Below are positions 45,731-58,932 of a stretch of 64,000 bases of DNA, one piece after another. Numbering within the stretch: the first letter of the stretch is position 1; each line of letters begins with the position of its first letter. A model generated the notes under the pieces. It was not told the origin of the DNA and searched no databases. It was given only the letters and a program-made list of their open reading frames with translations. The position numbers were made by a program, and so were the translations under genes. The stretch covers positions 22,438-86,437 of the forward strand of contig JAHQIW010004552.1 in NCBI GenBank assembly GCA_019055375.1, in the 5' to 3' direction. The DNA comes from Parelaphostrongylus tenuis (lineage: Eukaryota; Nematoda; Chromadorea; Rhabditida; Metastrongylidae).

Positions 45731-48700
45731 TCTGTATCACCTGTCGTCCCGTTGATCGTTGAGTGACTCAAGCGGCACCAGCGACACTTCCACTTTTCCC
45801 TGTTGCGAGCAAGAGTAGTCCAATGGGTCCTCCCCACTCTACTGATTCGTTGAGCATCAAATCTCTCCTCTAGTCTTTTCGTGAGGAAATTGGACCATCG
45901 GGTCGGTGGCCTTCCTGGAGTGCGCTTGATGTCCCGAGGAATCTGCTCGGTAACGGCCTTCGTCCATCATTTGTTGTTAAAGCGCATAACGTGTCCGGCC
46001 TAACACATTTTCGATAACCTGACGTGTGAAACGGTGTCTTTGACCTTAGATCTTTGGCGTAGGCCAAAACTTCAGATCCTTTCTCTCGTTTGCGAGATAC
46101 AGGATACTCATAGCATCAACCTTTCAATTGCGCGTTAAAAAATATCAAGTGATCTTTCGTTCTACTTATGCAGCGACCAGTTTTCTACTGCATACGTCAG
46201 GGCAGAAATAATCGTCGAGTCAATAACCTGGACACAAAGTCAAATGTTCTTGGTTCTCTTCACCGCATCTTCGATGGTCTTAAACGTTTCCCAAGCCGAT
46301 CGTTTCCTCCTTTCCAATTCTGGAGCTTGGTCGTTCATCATGGCGATTTCACGATATAGATAGACGTAACTGGAGCATTCGGAGACACAGACCGTTGAGC
46401 GTAAATGGGGCATTCACAACTCCTTTGTTTCTCATAAACATCGTTTTTGCTAAATTTAGTTGAAGGCCAATCTTTTCACACACGTTATCAAATTTGGTCA
46501 ATATTCGTTCCGCTTGGCTGATGCTTGGTGTTATGAGGACAATGTCGTCAGAAATACGTAAATGGTCTACTTGCTGGCCGTCAATTTTCACTCCTATATC
46601 GTCTCATTCTACTATTCGCATGACATTTTGAAGGATATCTGTGACTCATTTTGGCGAATTGTATCGCCTTGTCAAACCACTGTTCTTACGTCAATGGTAA
46701 TATTGTTGTAGAATGACGATACTGTGATAGTAAAATCTTTATACAACTCACGAGGATCGTAATGTACAGAGTAGGGACTTCCTGGTTATCCTCTATGACC
46801 TCTATAACCGCTTCTGTTTCCACCCATTTGAAGGCTTTCTTCAAACTGGTGAAAGTGAAGCAGAGCGGTATTTCGTATTCTCGTGGAACCTTAATGAGTC
46901 CTGTGGTCGTGTGGGTGTGGTCTATGGTACCAAATCCTTTCTGAAACCCTGCTTATTCGTGTCGCTGCCCTCCGTGCAGTGCTCTGTCAATCCTGCCTAG
47001 AATGAGTGGAAAGTTCATAGACAACGGACAGGAAGGGGATTGGGAAGTAACTGCCTATGCTTCCGTAAAGGCTTCCGTAAAGGCTTCCATTTATGCACAA
47101 CAATAAAATCGCGCTGGTTTTTCATTGAAGTGTAACCATTGAATCTGACAGGTAGCTAGTGAAGAGCCGGGACAGGGAGTTGGTGAGAACTGGCGCTAGG
47201 TTCTCCAAGTGTTCTGGTCTAGTCTTGTCTGGACTGGGTGTTGTTTTGTTCTTCATTGACGATATAGCACGTCGGATTTTGGAAGGGAGGACCCGTGAAG
47301 CGACAGATTCATCCGCAATCAATTTTTATACGGTTAGAGGACATGGCTAGCGAAGAGATCGAGTAGTACTGGTAGTTGACCCTCTCCACTGCCCTTCCGG
47401 AAGCTGTTATTGTCCCGGCATTACATCGGAGTGAGATCATTTTAGTCTTACAATTGGCGAAGCCTCGCCGGTCTTTGCGAATGCTCGTTTCAGCTCCTGC
47501 GGCTTCTGCCATAATTGCTGCTCTTCTTTTCTTGATCTTTCATCGCTTCTCTGCAGCGTTTCGCAAGTTCGGAAGTATGGTTTCGGTTGTCTGCAGCTCG
47601 TGCGATTCCACGTTGACGTATAGCTTGACTATCTGCGAAGACAAGGGTTTCTTTGTGACTTTAGGACTCTCGGCTTTCACAGCGCTGGCTTAAAGATATT
47701 CAACGGCCGATCGTAGTCTTCGTCGATGTTGTCGACAACGGTATCTTTCCAAGAGCCGACTAATGATTTGGATACATCACACTTTATGGTAGTTTTGAAA
47801 TTCTTTGTTTGAATTTTGCGGCTTTCTTTTCTTTCCGCGAAAAACGGAGCTTTGCGCAATGGAGGCGATGGTTTAATCCCGTGTAGAACTTAGGAGCAAC
47901 AGCGACATCGGTCAGGCAAAACCTTCGCTTCACTAAAATGTGGTTTATTTCATTATGGCACTCTTCATTAGAAGACGCCCAAGCGCATCGCTGAGAATGA
48001 GGCTTTTGGAAATGATACCGTGGATGGTTTGTGTCGTAGTCGATAAACCCAGGTAGCCTCTCACGCCTGCTCATTCCATTCTAGTCCGTGGGTCCCAATG
48101 TGACGTTCTTCAGGCTTTCTTCTAGGTTCAATTTTTGCATCAAAATCTCCAACAGTGACCTTGAAGAATGTATGATCTCCTCAATTTTTCGAAGCCCGTG
48201 TAAAACGCTTTAACATCGTCTTCGTCATAGTTTAATGTTGGTGAGTATGCAGCGAACATGGTCAAAGCCGGCACTGAACCACATCGGTTCAACCGCAGTC
48301 GCTCGATACGGGTTGTTACCTGTTCAAACGAATCGGTGTTCACGATCAAATTCGATTTGACGAGGACGCCAACGCCGCCGACACCTCTGCTATCTCATGC
48401 CCCGAAGGACAGTTCTTCTCCAGTGTCATGAACAGCGTGAAAAGAATGGCGCCTTCTCGTCTCAGCCAGGCCAATGACGTCGTACCTTATTTTTCTTTCT
48501 TAAACTAATAGATCTTTTACAGCGCATTTTTGAGCAAGCGTTCGCACATTACAGGTACAGATCTTCATTTCAGTCCGTCTAGATTTTGGCAGCCTTGATT
48601 TGTTTTGAGGTTTCAGCAGCTTCTTCGCACTCGTTCTACCAGGCGCTGCCGTTCTGAAACCCTCTCGTGGTCAGGGGAATAAGGCCCATGTTTATTGCTG

Positions 48701-49062
48701 GCATTTTCATACCCACTGTATAGATTTCTAGACTCTAAATGTATAGGCTGGGTACTCACATGTAGCTTGCCAATTTTAATGGAGGAGCGCTAGGAGCTTA
48801 TTTGTTGGAGGCGACTCCTAACTGCTTCCCATGTCCTTCCCAGCCGCTTTATTGCAGGCTTTTGGCTGACTTTGCTCGTAGAAATGGAGCTTTGCCACTT
48901 TAGCGCTGCAAAAGCAGGAAGCTTATCAGCTGAATCGACCTGCACTCTGGAAAGCACACGGTCGCTTTTGGTTGGCGTAGAGTTTCCCTATCCACCATCT
49001 GGGGACGTGCCACGTGCCCTCGCGACAACCGGTCGGATTACTCAAAAGGGGAGATCTGCGGT
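45731..49062 (-). mobile_element. RTE-clade non-LTR retrotransposon, copy R3 (near full length, decayed)
   Basis: About 3.3 kb, the expected size of the clade. Its 5' end near 49062 aligns with the 5' UTR of copy R2 (shared 'gtcgcgagggcacgtg', 'aaaagcgaccgtg' and 'gtcgcctccaacaaataag'). Minus-strand fragments in order: endonuclease (TRIERLRLNRCGSVPALT, about 48300), HILVKRRFCLTDVAVAPKF (about 47900), KTTPSPDKTRPEHLENLAP (about 47240), the polymerase box LRISDDIVL in place of YADD (about 46560), and a C-terminal GRPPTRWSNFL near 45910. The 3' end at 45731 matches R1 and R2 ('caacgggacgacaggtgat'). Numerous frameshifts; inactive. Confidence 0.85.
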
Positions 49063-49074
49063 AAAATGCTTGTA

Positions 49075-50485
49075 ATAGAGAAAAAAGAAGATTGCACACC
49101 CAGAGAAGCAGCACTTAGGACCGAAGCCTCAAAAGCTTGGAGGAGTATTCACAAAGCGCTCCGATGTTTCGTCAATTAAAAACCAAGATTATTGCCATTC
49201 GACGCCCAGGAGGACACTTGCTGCTTTTAGACAGTCAGCGGAGATAACATTGTGCAATTACTACTCGTATATGTTCAATAGCCATGTCCTCTTACCCCTA
49301 TATAAACTGAAAGTGGATGGATTTGCTCCTCCACCGGTTTTCCCTTCCAAAATCCGACAGCCTACTTCGTCGGTGAGGAATAAAACAAACCTGGTCCACT
49401 GTATAAGGCAAGAACACCTAAACAGCCACGCCAGCTCTCATCTACATTTTGGTTCGACTTTGCACTCGCTGTCTGTCAGAACACAAGGCTCCCGGCCAGT
49501 GGAAGAGCCGCCTGGGTGTGGAAGTTGATAGTCTTTATCTAAATCTTCTCTATGCTGACGACTCCATCCTTGCTGACACCAAATATCAGCCAGGTTGAGA
49601 TTGATTTCAACGTTTCTAAAAGAATGGTTTGCTACTTAATCTGACGAATTTACAAAGACCTGATTGATTATGGATGCCCGATCCTTCCCAACAAAAATGA
49701 TATCTGCTCCAGATACGTCTATTTAGAACGAAAAGTTAGCATGATGAGCAATTTAGTTTTATAGATGAACAGAGGAAGCGAGCAGTTTGGAAACGTTAAA
49801 GAGTGTAGAGGGTGCGGCGGAAGATCCCGACTAAACTGCTTCTTTCTCTGGTTTCTGCTACACGTAATGGTTTTATACGTCAGAATGAAGCAGAATTACT
49901 TGCTCTTATTGAAAGCCCACTTGAAAGATTGATACTATGATTATTGGTATCTTGTAAATTAAATGAAAACTCGGAACTAAGACCTTTGCTAGCCATCAAA
50001 AGTGGAAGATGTTGTCCTAAAGGCAGGGTTTTTGAAGATAATTCGATTAGACATCTAGTCTGCTCTGGGGACAATCGATGGGCGAGAGCTCTCACCGAGT
50101 GGATTAGTAGTGACGCCGATCCGCGAAATAGCAAGACCAACATTCCGATGGTCCAACTTCCGAAAAATTCTTAGGAACGAAATTTGGTGCTCAACGAGTT
50201 TCTACAGCAGGAAGGGCTACCGCACAACTCGTAAATTTGATACAAAAAAAATTTTTGCTAGCGTCTGCTTGAATAATCTGACGATCAAGAGAACAGAGGA
50301 TGTAGGCCACATATTTAGCAAGAAATGTGCCGTCGTTACCGCCGCCAACAATTCCACTGGAAGTTGCGATTTCCAAAACCTAAGTTACAGAAATCAGGAG
50401 TTAAACATGCATTGTGGAACATTTATATGTTAGAACACACACTTGAAATCTTAGACTTGAATGAATAAACAATAAATAATAAAAT
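49075..50485 (+). mobile_element. RTE-like retrotransposon, divergent copy R4 (internally deleted)
   Basis: Begins with sequence matching the pre-RT region of copy R2 ('gccatgtcctcttacc' near 49280). It then jumps from the 'KAPGQWK' block (about 49490) to LGVEVDSLYLNLLYADDSIL (49514-49573), so the central reverse transcriptase palm is deleted although the YADD box (49551-49562) is intact. CSRYVYLERKVSMMSNL follows (about 49700), then a C-terminal IREIARPTFRWSNFRKIL near 50110-50170. The tail (about 50330-50440) and an AT-rich 'aataaataataaaataata' end differ from R1-R3 but match copy R5. It lies head to head with R3. Confidence 0.65.
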
Positions 50486-50789
50486 AATAAATAAGAATCA
50501 AAACTGGAATATTTCTTCAAATGAATAATATATAGATCCAAAAAGGCCTCGAAATGCTAAGGAATTAGTGGGACATCTCCGCGTAATTACTTTAGTCTAC
50601 TGAACCCCGAGTTGAAAGGTCGCTTCTGTAAGTGTATTCTATCTCGCAGATTAAGGACAGGATCACAGCTCGTAACCTCTGTCATAGAAATTTGAGCACA
50701 TCATTTATCATACAGGGTTAACAAAATAAAGTATTACGTGACATGTAATCGGTTCCAAAAGTAAGCGATGTAGGAGCTCTCCTAGACTA

Positions 50790-51620
50790 AATTCCTCGTC
50801 ATGTCAACATCCACAACAAATAAACTCTACTCGAGTCATTCAAACAGTATAGTTGGAACACTGGATGAAACATATCCATGCGAAAAAAACAGTGTCTCAG
50901 AGAGATTTGGCATCACAGACCACACACACGTGTTTAAAAGGCTTATCGAAGTTTCACGAAAGTGCAAAAGACTGTTCTTATCATTTTCACTGATTCGATA
51001 TGACCTTTCATTCAGTCAAAACTGGAGCTGCTAAATAACAAACTCGTTCCTACATAGCATATGAGAAGTTCTCTGTGGGCAATAAATAAGTTTCGCAACC
51101 ACAGTTCTGATTTCTACAGCGGTTTTACTAAAAAAATGAGAAGAGGTATCCAGCAAGGCGTTGCTAGCGCATCAAGATTAATCATTGCTGCGCTCTCTAA
51201 CACAGTGCTGACTTGAAATGGAACGGCATGGGAGTGGAAGTCAATAGTCATCATCCACACCTGCGCTTTAGTGACGATTCCGTCCCCCATATAACTAAAC
51301 AACAGTCAAGTGGAGATAGATTTCGACATTTGTGCGAAGACTGGCCTCTGACTAAATCTCATGAAGACAATGTATACGAGGATTTCATTGATTTTGGATG
51401 CCCCATTTATACTCAACGGAAATAATATCCCGGAATACCCCAGATACGAGAGGTTAAAAATTCAGCAAGGAATGTCTCGTCGTAACCGCCGCCAACAGTT
51501 CGAATGAACGTTGTGAAATCGAAAGATTAAGTTACAGAAATCAGAAGTTGTGGGTCACCATGCCACTGTATAACATTTATTTGTTGGGACACACATTTTG
51601 AATCTCAAATTTTCATAGAA
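50790..51620 (+). mobile_element. RTE-like retrotransposon, divergent copy R5 (fragment)
   Basis: Contains the RT segment missing from R4: an ITDHTHVFKRLIEVSRKCK stretch (about 50910-50970), then RRGIQQGV (about 51140), MGVEVNSHHPHLRFSDD (about 51228-51278; FSDD in place of YADD), and further broken frames. The 3' tail at 51470-51615 ('cgtcgtaaccgccgccaaca', then 'taacatttat.tgttggga') matches the R4 tail, which defines a subfamily distinct from R1-R3. Inactive. Confidence 0.65.
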
Positions 51621-52156
51621 CTAATAGCAGTAGTGTTTGAAAATTAATACTTTGCCCTAACTGTGCTGCCTTATCAAAGCTCATTTAGATAACCGAAGAC
51701 GCGTCCAAATACACATTCGCTATAACGAACTTATAACTTCATCAAGAAATATTGATCGCGTGATATATTTCCTTGTGAAATTGTTTAAATTGATAACAAA
51801 TGATTTATCAAAATTGGTTATCACTTATCCTTCTGTCAGCATAAATTACCGATACAGCTCACGCATAAATGCGGGCTGTCAAGGGTTGATGCCGGTCACA
51901 TGTGAGTTTACATAAGATGATTTTACTTGTTTTTGTTTTCACAATAGTATTTGTGAACGAAATTCACTTAGTCTTGAAACTGAGCGATGTATGTGCGTAA
52001 CAATGCCAAGCACGCACGAAAACATTAAGTCAGCGTCATGCGCTGCCACGTTGTAACCATCTCAAGAGGAATAACGAGAGGAAAAGAGTGAGGGGAAGTC
52101 ATAAATGCAGTGGATTAGAAAAAAGTGAGCCTATTCGCAAATATTAATTACTGGCT

Positions 52157-52281
52157 TCAGCGCAGGGCTTAATGTGGGGCGGGGGTCACTGACGAGTAGG
52201 CCGAAACCTCCGAAACACCGGTGTATGACCCTGGCGTAACAACCTCGTTTAGGCTTAAAGCATTTTTTTTTGAAAATATTC
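52157..52281 (+). repeat. Solo arm of the 1891-2269 palindromic MITE
   Basis: 'cttaatgtggggcggggg', 'gaaacctccgaaacac' and 'ctggcgtaacaacctcg' match the right arm at 2145-2269 in order and orientation, including the terminal 'aggcttaaagcattt'. The opposite arm is absent. Confidence 0.65.
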
Positions 52282-52659
52282 ATTACATTATCTCACTTGT
52301 ATGACTTCACAAATCAAATACGGATGATTAACGTTCCCCTGTCAAGTTATTGCTTATGAGAATTAAAAATAATCAAAAACACTTAAAGGCGTAGTTAATA
52401 GAGAATCACTCAATTTGCAAACATAAAAATCCGAATTCCAGCATCACTACGATTCGTCGCTGGAGCTGTGTGCTAGATGTGATCAGACAGAATTTACATC
52501 ATTAGCCAATCCACTTTTTCTTCTCACTGCACATAATTTCTGAACTTCGTTACTATTAATCCAATCAAAGACAACGAAGCAGTAAAATTAACTTGAATAA
52601 GAAGAAAGGCTTTGACGATTACACAATCTCACCAGACAATGCCATATAATAATACACTA

Positions 52660-52770
52660 TGACTACATGGATTCTACATCGCAAAGCGTCCCGGATAAGG
52701 TAAAATGCGCGTTTGAGCCTCTTCCGACTTGAAAGTTTTGCACACTATTCAACTTCATTGGACAATGTGA
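52660..52770 (+). repeat. tRNA-like unit, core fragment
   Basis: 'gcaaagcgtcccggataagg', then 'tgcgcgtttgagcctcttcc' and 'gttttgcacactattcaac', follow the order of the core and 3' frame of the units at 820-1112, with a degraded B box. Confidence 0.4.
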
Positions 52771-54829
52771 ACAGCTAGTGTTGATTTTTAAGTATCCCTT
52801 TCATTTTAAGTATTCACTAACAAAGAGATCCAACTGGCGCGAAAATGATATGTTCACTGAGTTCCTCGGTAGGCGGAATAGGCCAGCTAAAGCTTCCGTG
52901 CGAGGCTTAAAGTTTTGCATATTGTTGAACATGCTTGTATATCTCAGCAATTAGATTAGTGCTGTCGTGATGTGGAACAAGGTCTCAATCCTGCTCATTT
53001 ATGGATTTATGCAATTCGTTCACTGGCCACTTCATCGGAAAGCGCCTTAAATTAAGAATGTTCATCTCGTTGACAACATATTGATGTTATGTGGTTCATG
53101 GTGAGTGGAAAGTAAGCAGTAATGAAGAGATGTGAGCGCGTAAATCATTATCTTCTCACAACTCCTTTTGTCTTTAGTCATCGTCATGGTTTCATCAACT
53201 TGGGACTAAGAATTTTTCGTCTCTACTCGTCGGTCCAATTCAATGAAAACTTAGTACCGTACAGTTGATCATATCCGCTCAGACATATGATTTGTTAGCG
53301 AAGAATTAGAAGAAATGTGACTGCGTAATGTGTAAGCACATCTGTACAGACACGGTTTCTCTACTGTTTTGATAAGGCTAAGTTTTAAAAAATTGTGTTT
53401 GTAATGACGACTCGTGTCAGCGTCAATTATGAGTGCTCATAGTGTCACTATCACATTTTCGGATAATCAAATTCTGCTTTTTTCTCTCACTCATCATCAA
53501 GTTTTTCGTATTTGCGCGGGATCTTTGCCCTTAAATAAAACTTGAGAATCTTTCTCCTCTTTTAAACGTCGGTAACGTCCTTATAACTGATTCTTAACAA
53601 ATTCTTTAAATAACAGTGGGGGCATTCTCAGGTATTCAACACAAAAAGCCATCAGCATTTTGGATTAGAGAGAGCCAGCCGACCTCATACAAAGCCGGTG
53701 TCAATTTTTCGGCCGAAAAGAAACAGTAGGCTTGGTATTCTTAAGAGTCAAACTACTAGGTTGTTTTGAACGAGCGTAATTACCACAAAACCATTCATAC
53801 TGCACGCATGTACATTGATGTTATATACTGAGACAGATATCGTTTAGCAATAGATTTGGCCTATTCCATTAGTAAAACGTAGTATTAAGGTTGAACCAGA
53901 AACCAAGCTTGCTAAGAAAATTAGCATTTCTCGAGGTATCGAATAACTACATAAACGTCGACGAGAGAATAAAAGGAACTAGATGTTATATATCAGCTGG
54001 AAATATGGTTTCTTCTACAGCGATGCAGTTTTCTCGCTGAAATATAAGAAATATAGATGTAATATGGAAAGTACAAATGTCGATTTATACTGAAATCATG
54101 TCTGTACATACCTTTCAATGAATTTCATGATTTCATCGTGGGAATGCTCTCTCAGAACTTGGGTTCGTCTCCATGCATCCATCGTTCCAAAGATTTCTAG
54201 ATACGCTGACACTCCGCGGTCTGTGTAGGGATGTCATGCTGTTTGCGCCTGCCTTCTCACAAGAAGCGACGCCCCCATTACAGTAGCTGGGTGTGATTTG
54301 ACGAAGCGAGGCACGGCACAAAGGCGCTGCACGTGACCGGTTTTTTAGAGAGAGCCTTTCATAACACCGAAAAATTCAAAATAAAATCATGTTTCATACG
54401 CGCATATTTCTCACCGTGAAAAGCTCTTCCTTTAGATTACCAGTAATCATTCGATAGCGCAAAATTTACGGATTCCAGCGTTATGCTTATATCATGAAAC
54501 GCCATTTCTCTGCATCGCATCAGTGATTACGATTGGTTCACATGCGCGAACTAGTGTCTTTTGGTCGATCCACAGGAGGCGGGGTGGAGGACAAGGGGCG
54601 AGTCGGCGCGAACATCAATCAGTGGCGACTAAGTGAGGTGCATTTAGTCAGGAATTAATTTTGTGCATCGCAAGATACTCAGGATTAGACGTCTGACTTT
54701 GGTACTACAAAATTTTCTCTTCTCGTTTATGTGTTTTTCGTAATCTCATCGATGTAATAATTGATATGAGGGGTTCATGTAAAACTCATTTGATTTTCAA
54801 TTCTTTGGGGTTATAAAATGGTCCACGGA

Positions 54830-57800
54830 CCTCCCTCTTTGAGGAATCCCCCCCGGTTAGTCGCGAGGGCACGTGACGCGTCTCCAGGGAGTGGATAGGA
54901 GAATAAATGCTGGCCAAAAGCGACCGTGCTCAGGTGGATTTAGAGGATGATCTACCTGCTTCTACAGCGCTGATCTGACAAAAATCTATTTCTAGGAATC
55001 AAGTCGGCTAAAAGCCTGAAATCAACCGGCTGGGAAGTAGCAGCTAATAGTCGCCTCCAACAAATAAGCTTCTCCGAGAGAGACTGGCAAGTCACTTGTG
55101 AGTACCCAGCTTCCCCCCCCCCCCCCTTAGAGCCTGGCAAGCTATACGTTGGGTATCAAAATGCCAAAAACATTGATAAATATGGGCCTTATTCCCCTGA
55201 CTCCGTTGGAGCCCCTGGTACGGCAGCGCCAGGTAGGACGAATACGGAGAGGTTACTAAAATCTCAGGGCTAAACTAGGCTGCCAAGACTGAAGCGGACT
55301 GAAATGACGATCTGTAGCTGCAGTGAAAGAATCCTTGCTCACGAATCCGCTGTAGAAGACCTACTGATCGAAGCAAGAAGGATAAAGTGCGACGTCATTG
55401 GCATGGCTGAGGCGAGAAGACGCCATCTTTTTCACGCTGTTTATGACACCGGAGAAGAACTGTTCCTCGGAACATGCGATAGCAGAGGCGACGGCGGCAC
55501 TGGCGTCCTCGTCAAATCGGATTTGACCGTTAACATCGGCACGTTTGAGCATCTAACAACCCGTATCGGACGATTACGTTTGAAACGATGTGGTTCTTTG
55601 TCGGCTTTAACCATCTTCGTTACTTATGCATCCTTAAACAAGCTATGTCATAGAGGTAGTCGAACGATTTATATGAACCTCGAAAAATTCTTCAGAGAAG
55701 ATCATAGATTCTTCAAGGTTAATGTCGGAGATCTTAATGCAAAAATCGACCCTAGAAGAACGCCTGAATAGCGTCACATTAGGATCCACGGACTAGAATT
55801 ATGAACATGGTGAGAGGCTACCTGAGTTCATCAATGACTACACAAACCATTCCAAACCGTAACCACAATTCCAGAAGCCTCACTCTCAGCGATGGACGTG
55901 GGATTCTCCCAATGAAAAGTACCATAACGAAATAGATCAGACAAGCAACGAAGTCCCATAACTACCGTAAACTGGGATTATTCAAATCATTATTTGGCTC
56001 TTGGGAAGACATCGCTGTCGATAACATCGATAAAGAGTACGATCGACTCGTTGAATATCTTCGCGGTAGCCCTGTGAAAGCCGAGAGCCCTAAAGTCACG
56101 AGGAAACGCTCGAGCTGATACGTCAACGCGGAATTGCATGAGCCACAGGCAACCGAAACCTTACGTCCGAACTTGCGAAACGTTGCAGAGAAACGATAAA
56201 ATAAGACCTCAAAGAGAGATGAGCAGCAGTTATGGCAAAAGCTGGGAAGAGCATTCGCAACGCTAAGCGAAGCTTCGCCAATCACAAGACCAAGATGATT
56301 GTACTCCGATACCCTGACGGGACACTTACAGCTTCCAGAAGGGCTATGGAGAAAATCATCAACCAATACTAGCCCGATCTTTTGGCTAGATATGTCCTCT
56401 TACCGTCATATAAATTGATAGAGGATGAATATGTCGTACCACCAGTCATCGCTTCCGAAATCCAATAGCCTATATCGTCGGTGAGGAACAGTACAATACC
56501 CCGTCCAGACAGGATTAAACCAGAACACCTAAAAAACCCGTCGCCAGTTTTCATCAACACCCTAGTTCGGCTTTTCACTCGCAACCTGTCAAAATTCAAA
56601 GTCCCCATTCAATGGAAATCAGGAAGACGGTATTGCTGTTCAAAGAGGGAGACCTTCACACCATAGTCAATTATCGCCCAATCTGCTTGCTCTCCGTTGT
56701 CTATAAACTCTTTGCTCGAGTCATCATAAATAGGATTGACAGAACACTGGACAATGGACAACCATGCGAACAAGCAGGGCTCCGAAAAGGATTTATTACC
56801 ATAGACCACATCCACATAATTACAAGACTTATTGAAGTTCCACGAGAGCACAAATAACTACTGTGTCACTTTCATCGATCTGAACAAAGTCTTTGATTCA
56901 GTGGAAACAGAAGCGGTTATAAAGGCTTTGGATAACCAGGGCGTCCCTACTCGGTACATAATGATCCTTCGTGAGCTTTATAAAGATTTCACGACCAGCA
57001 TTTTTCCATTCTACAGCAACATCACCATTGACGTAAGAAGAGGGGTTCGACGAGGCAATACAATTTCGCCAAAACTATTCACTACTACGCTCCAAAATGT
57101 CATGCGAACATTAGAATTGGACGATATGGGAGTGAAAATTGACGTTCGACAATTGAACCATCTTCGCTATGCTGATGATATCGTCCTCATAACGCCAAAC
57201 ATGAGCCAAGCGGAACGAATGTTGTCCGATTTCCATTGCGCCATTGAAAAGATTGTTCTTCAACTAAATCTAACGAAAACGATGTTTATGGGGAACGGAT
57301 GGGTTTCGAATGCCCCATTCATGATCAGCGGAACGACAATCTCCAAATGCTCCAGTTACGTCTATCTAGGTCGTAAAATCAACATAATGAACGACCTGGC
57401 TCCAGAGTTGAGCAGGAGGAAACGAGGGGCTTGAAGAGTTTAAGAGCATCAAAGATGTAGTGAAGAGGACAAGGAACATTCGACTCCGTGCACACCTTTT
57501 CGACTCTGCGATTTTCCCAGCCATAACGTATGCAGCAGAAACCTGGTCGCTACGTAAGCAAGATGAAAGATCACCTGGCGTTAACGAATAAGCAGTCGAT
57601 AGGTCGATACCAGGAGTACCCCATATCTCGCAAATGAGAGAAAGGATCCGAAGTACCGATTTGCGTTACGATCGAAAATCAGAGACTCCGTTTTAAATGC
57701 CAGGGTATCGAAAATAAGGTGGGCCGGACACGTGATGCGCTTCAACGACAACCGATGGACGGAGCCGTTACCGACTGGATTCCACGGGAAATCAAGCGCT

Positions 57801-57992
57801 CTACAGGAAGGCCACCGACCCGTTCGTCCGGTTTCTTTATGAAAGTTATAGAAGAAGGATATGATGCTAAGCGAGTTCCTAGGGCGAGGACGACCCACTG
57901 GGCTACTCTTCCACGTAATAGGAAAAAAAGGAAATGTTGCTTTTACCCGCTTGAGTCACTCGACGGTCAACGGGACGACAGGTGATAGAGGT
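54830..57992 (+). mobile_element. RTE-clade non-LTR retrotransposon, copy R2 (best preserved)
   Basis: About 3.16 kb. The 5' UTR (54830-55300) includes a 14-base C run (55113-55126). The endonuclease at 55304-55771 holds ELFLGTCDSRG and NVGDLNAKID (normally GDFNAKIG). After frameshifts the reverse transcriptase runs from 56481: TIPRPDRIKPEHLKN; NYRPICLLSVVYKLFARV (56670-56722); FIDLNKVFDSVE; VRRGNTISPKLFTTTL; and an intact YADD at 57168-57179 (LRYADDIVLITP). An open frame covers 56832-57434. The C-terminal GRPPTRSS is at about 57810. The 3' end near 57992 is shared with R1 and R3. It has at least several frameshifts between endonuclease and reverse transcriptase, so it is probably inactive, but it is the youngest-looking copy here. 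Confidence 0.9.
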
Positions 57993-57999
57993 GGTAAAA

Positions 58000-58925
58000 T
58001 GGTCTTCAAAAACCGGCCAGGTAGAGCGTTAGCTCGAAATTTAGGCTTTTAAATTGTTCTTCTTCAAAAGCCTTTCATTTCGTTTGAAGTATTTGGTAGG
58101 TGCATGTAGGGCAGACGGACGTGACTGTGAGATTCTGAAGCGAATGAGATTGTAAAGGTTGAGATATCTGAGGTAGAAGTCAGAAGAGCCGACTCAGAAA
58201 ACCCTCTAAGAATCAATAGTTGAATAATCGGATTTGTTACGGTGCATTAGATTGGAGCTCTGATAAGAGCGAAGTCGCAGAAATGTCAATCATGAATTTT
58301 GAGATGATGAAACAATGCAACGCAGTATTTCTTTTTATTAAAAACTGGCTTGGAATATTTTGAAGGTCCAGTTTATCTGCTTGGTTTTCTACAGCTGTTC
58401 ATCTTACAGTTGGTTCGGAGCCTTGAACAAGTTCACAGAGTCGTAGTGTTCACATTATGGTGATAATCCAACAACTCACAAGAGAGCATATTTGATCACT
58501 TGATTAATTATTAGGGCGCAGAGTAGCGTCGCGATTGCTGATCCGTTGTATCACTACGCAAGATTATGAGCTAGGTGTTGGTTCGATCTCCTCTCTCTAT
58601 TGTCCTGAAGGAATTGCGGTTTTAAACTATCAGCTGATTACAAAAAGCGCAGGAAAAGCCATCGGAGTTCCAGATAGACGATCAGAATCGAAACACCTGT
58701 AGAGGTTATATCGTCGCGAATACATAAAAGAATGTTCTAAAAGCATAAGACTGATACACTCATCTTGCGTCGCCTTCGTGCCTCCTAGTTGCTTTTTGTT
58801 GCAAGAAATATCGAACTGAAAAGAAACTCATGAAGCACAACGCTGACTGCTTTAATCAATGAGAGCTATGCTTAGATGATGTAGTGTGTTAAGAGATAGA
58901 GATAATAAAGTTTCAAGTTACAATG
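58000..58925. other. No recognisable gene; one tRNA-like segment
   Basis: At 58505-58600 'attagggcgcagagtagcg' followed by 'tgttggttcgatctcc' resembles polymerase III A and B boxes. Nothing else is recognised before the palindrome. Confidence 0.4.
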
Positions 58926-58932
58926 CGTCAAT

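Larger units (their letters stand above)
51620..54820. other. Mostly featureless, with three small repeat remnants
   Basis: No gene is recognised. It contains a solo MITE arm (52157-52281), a tRNA-like fragment (52660-52770) and a MITE-end-like string at about 54420-54510. The ORF at 54133-54321 (minus) has no domain. Confidence 0.4.

Noticed and set aside
47060..47095. Small tandem duplication 'ggcttccgtaaa' within RTE copy R3
   Set aside because: A 15-bp slippage-type repeat inside a dead element; no further significance seen.
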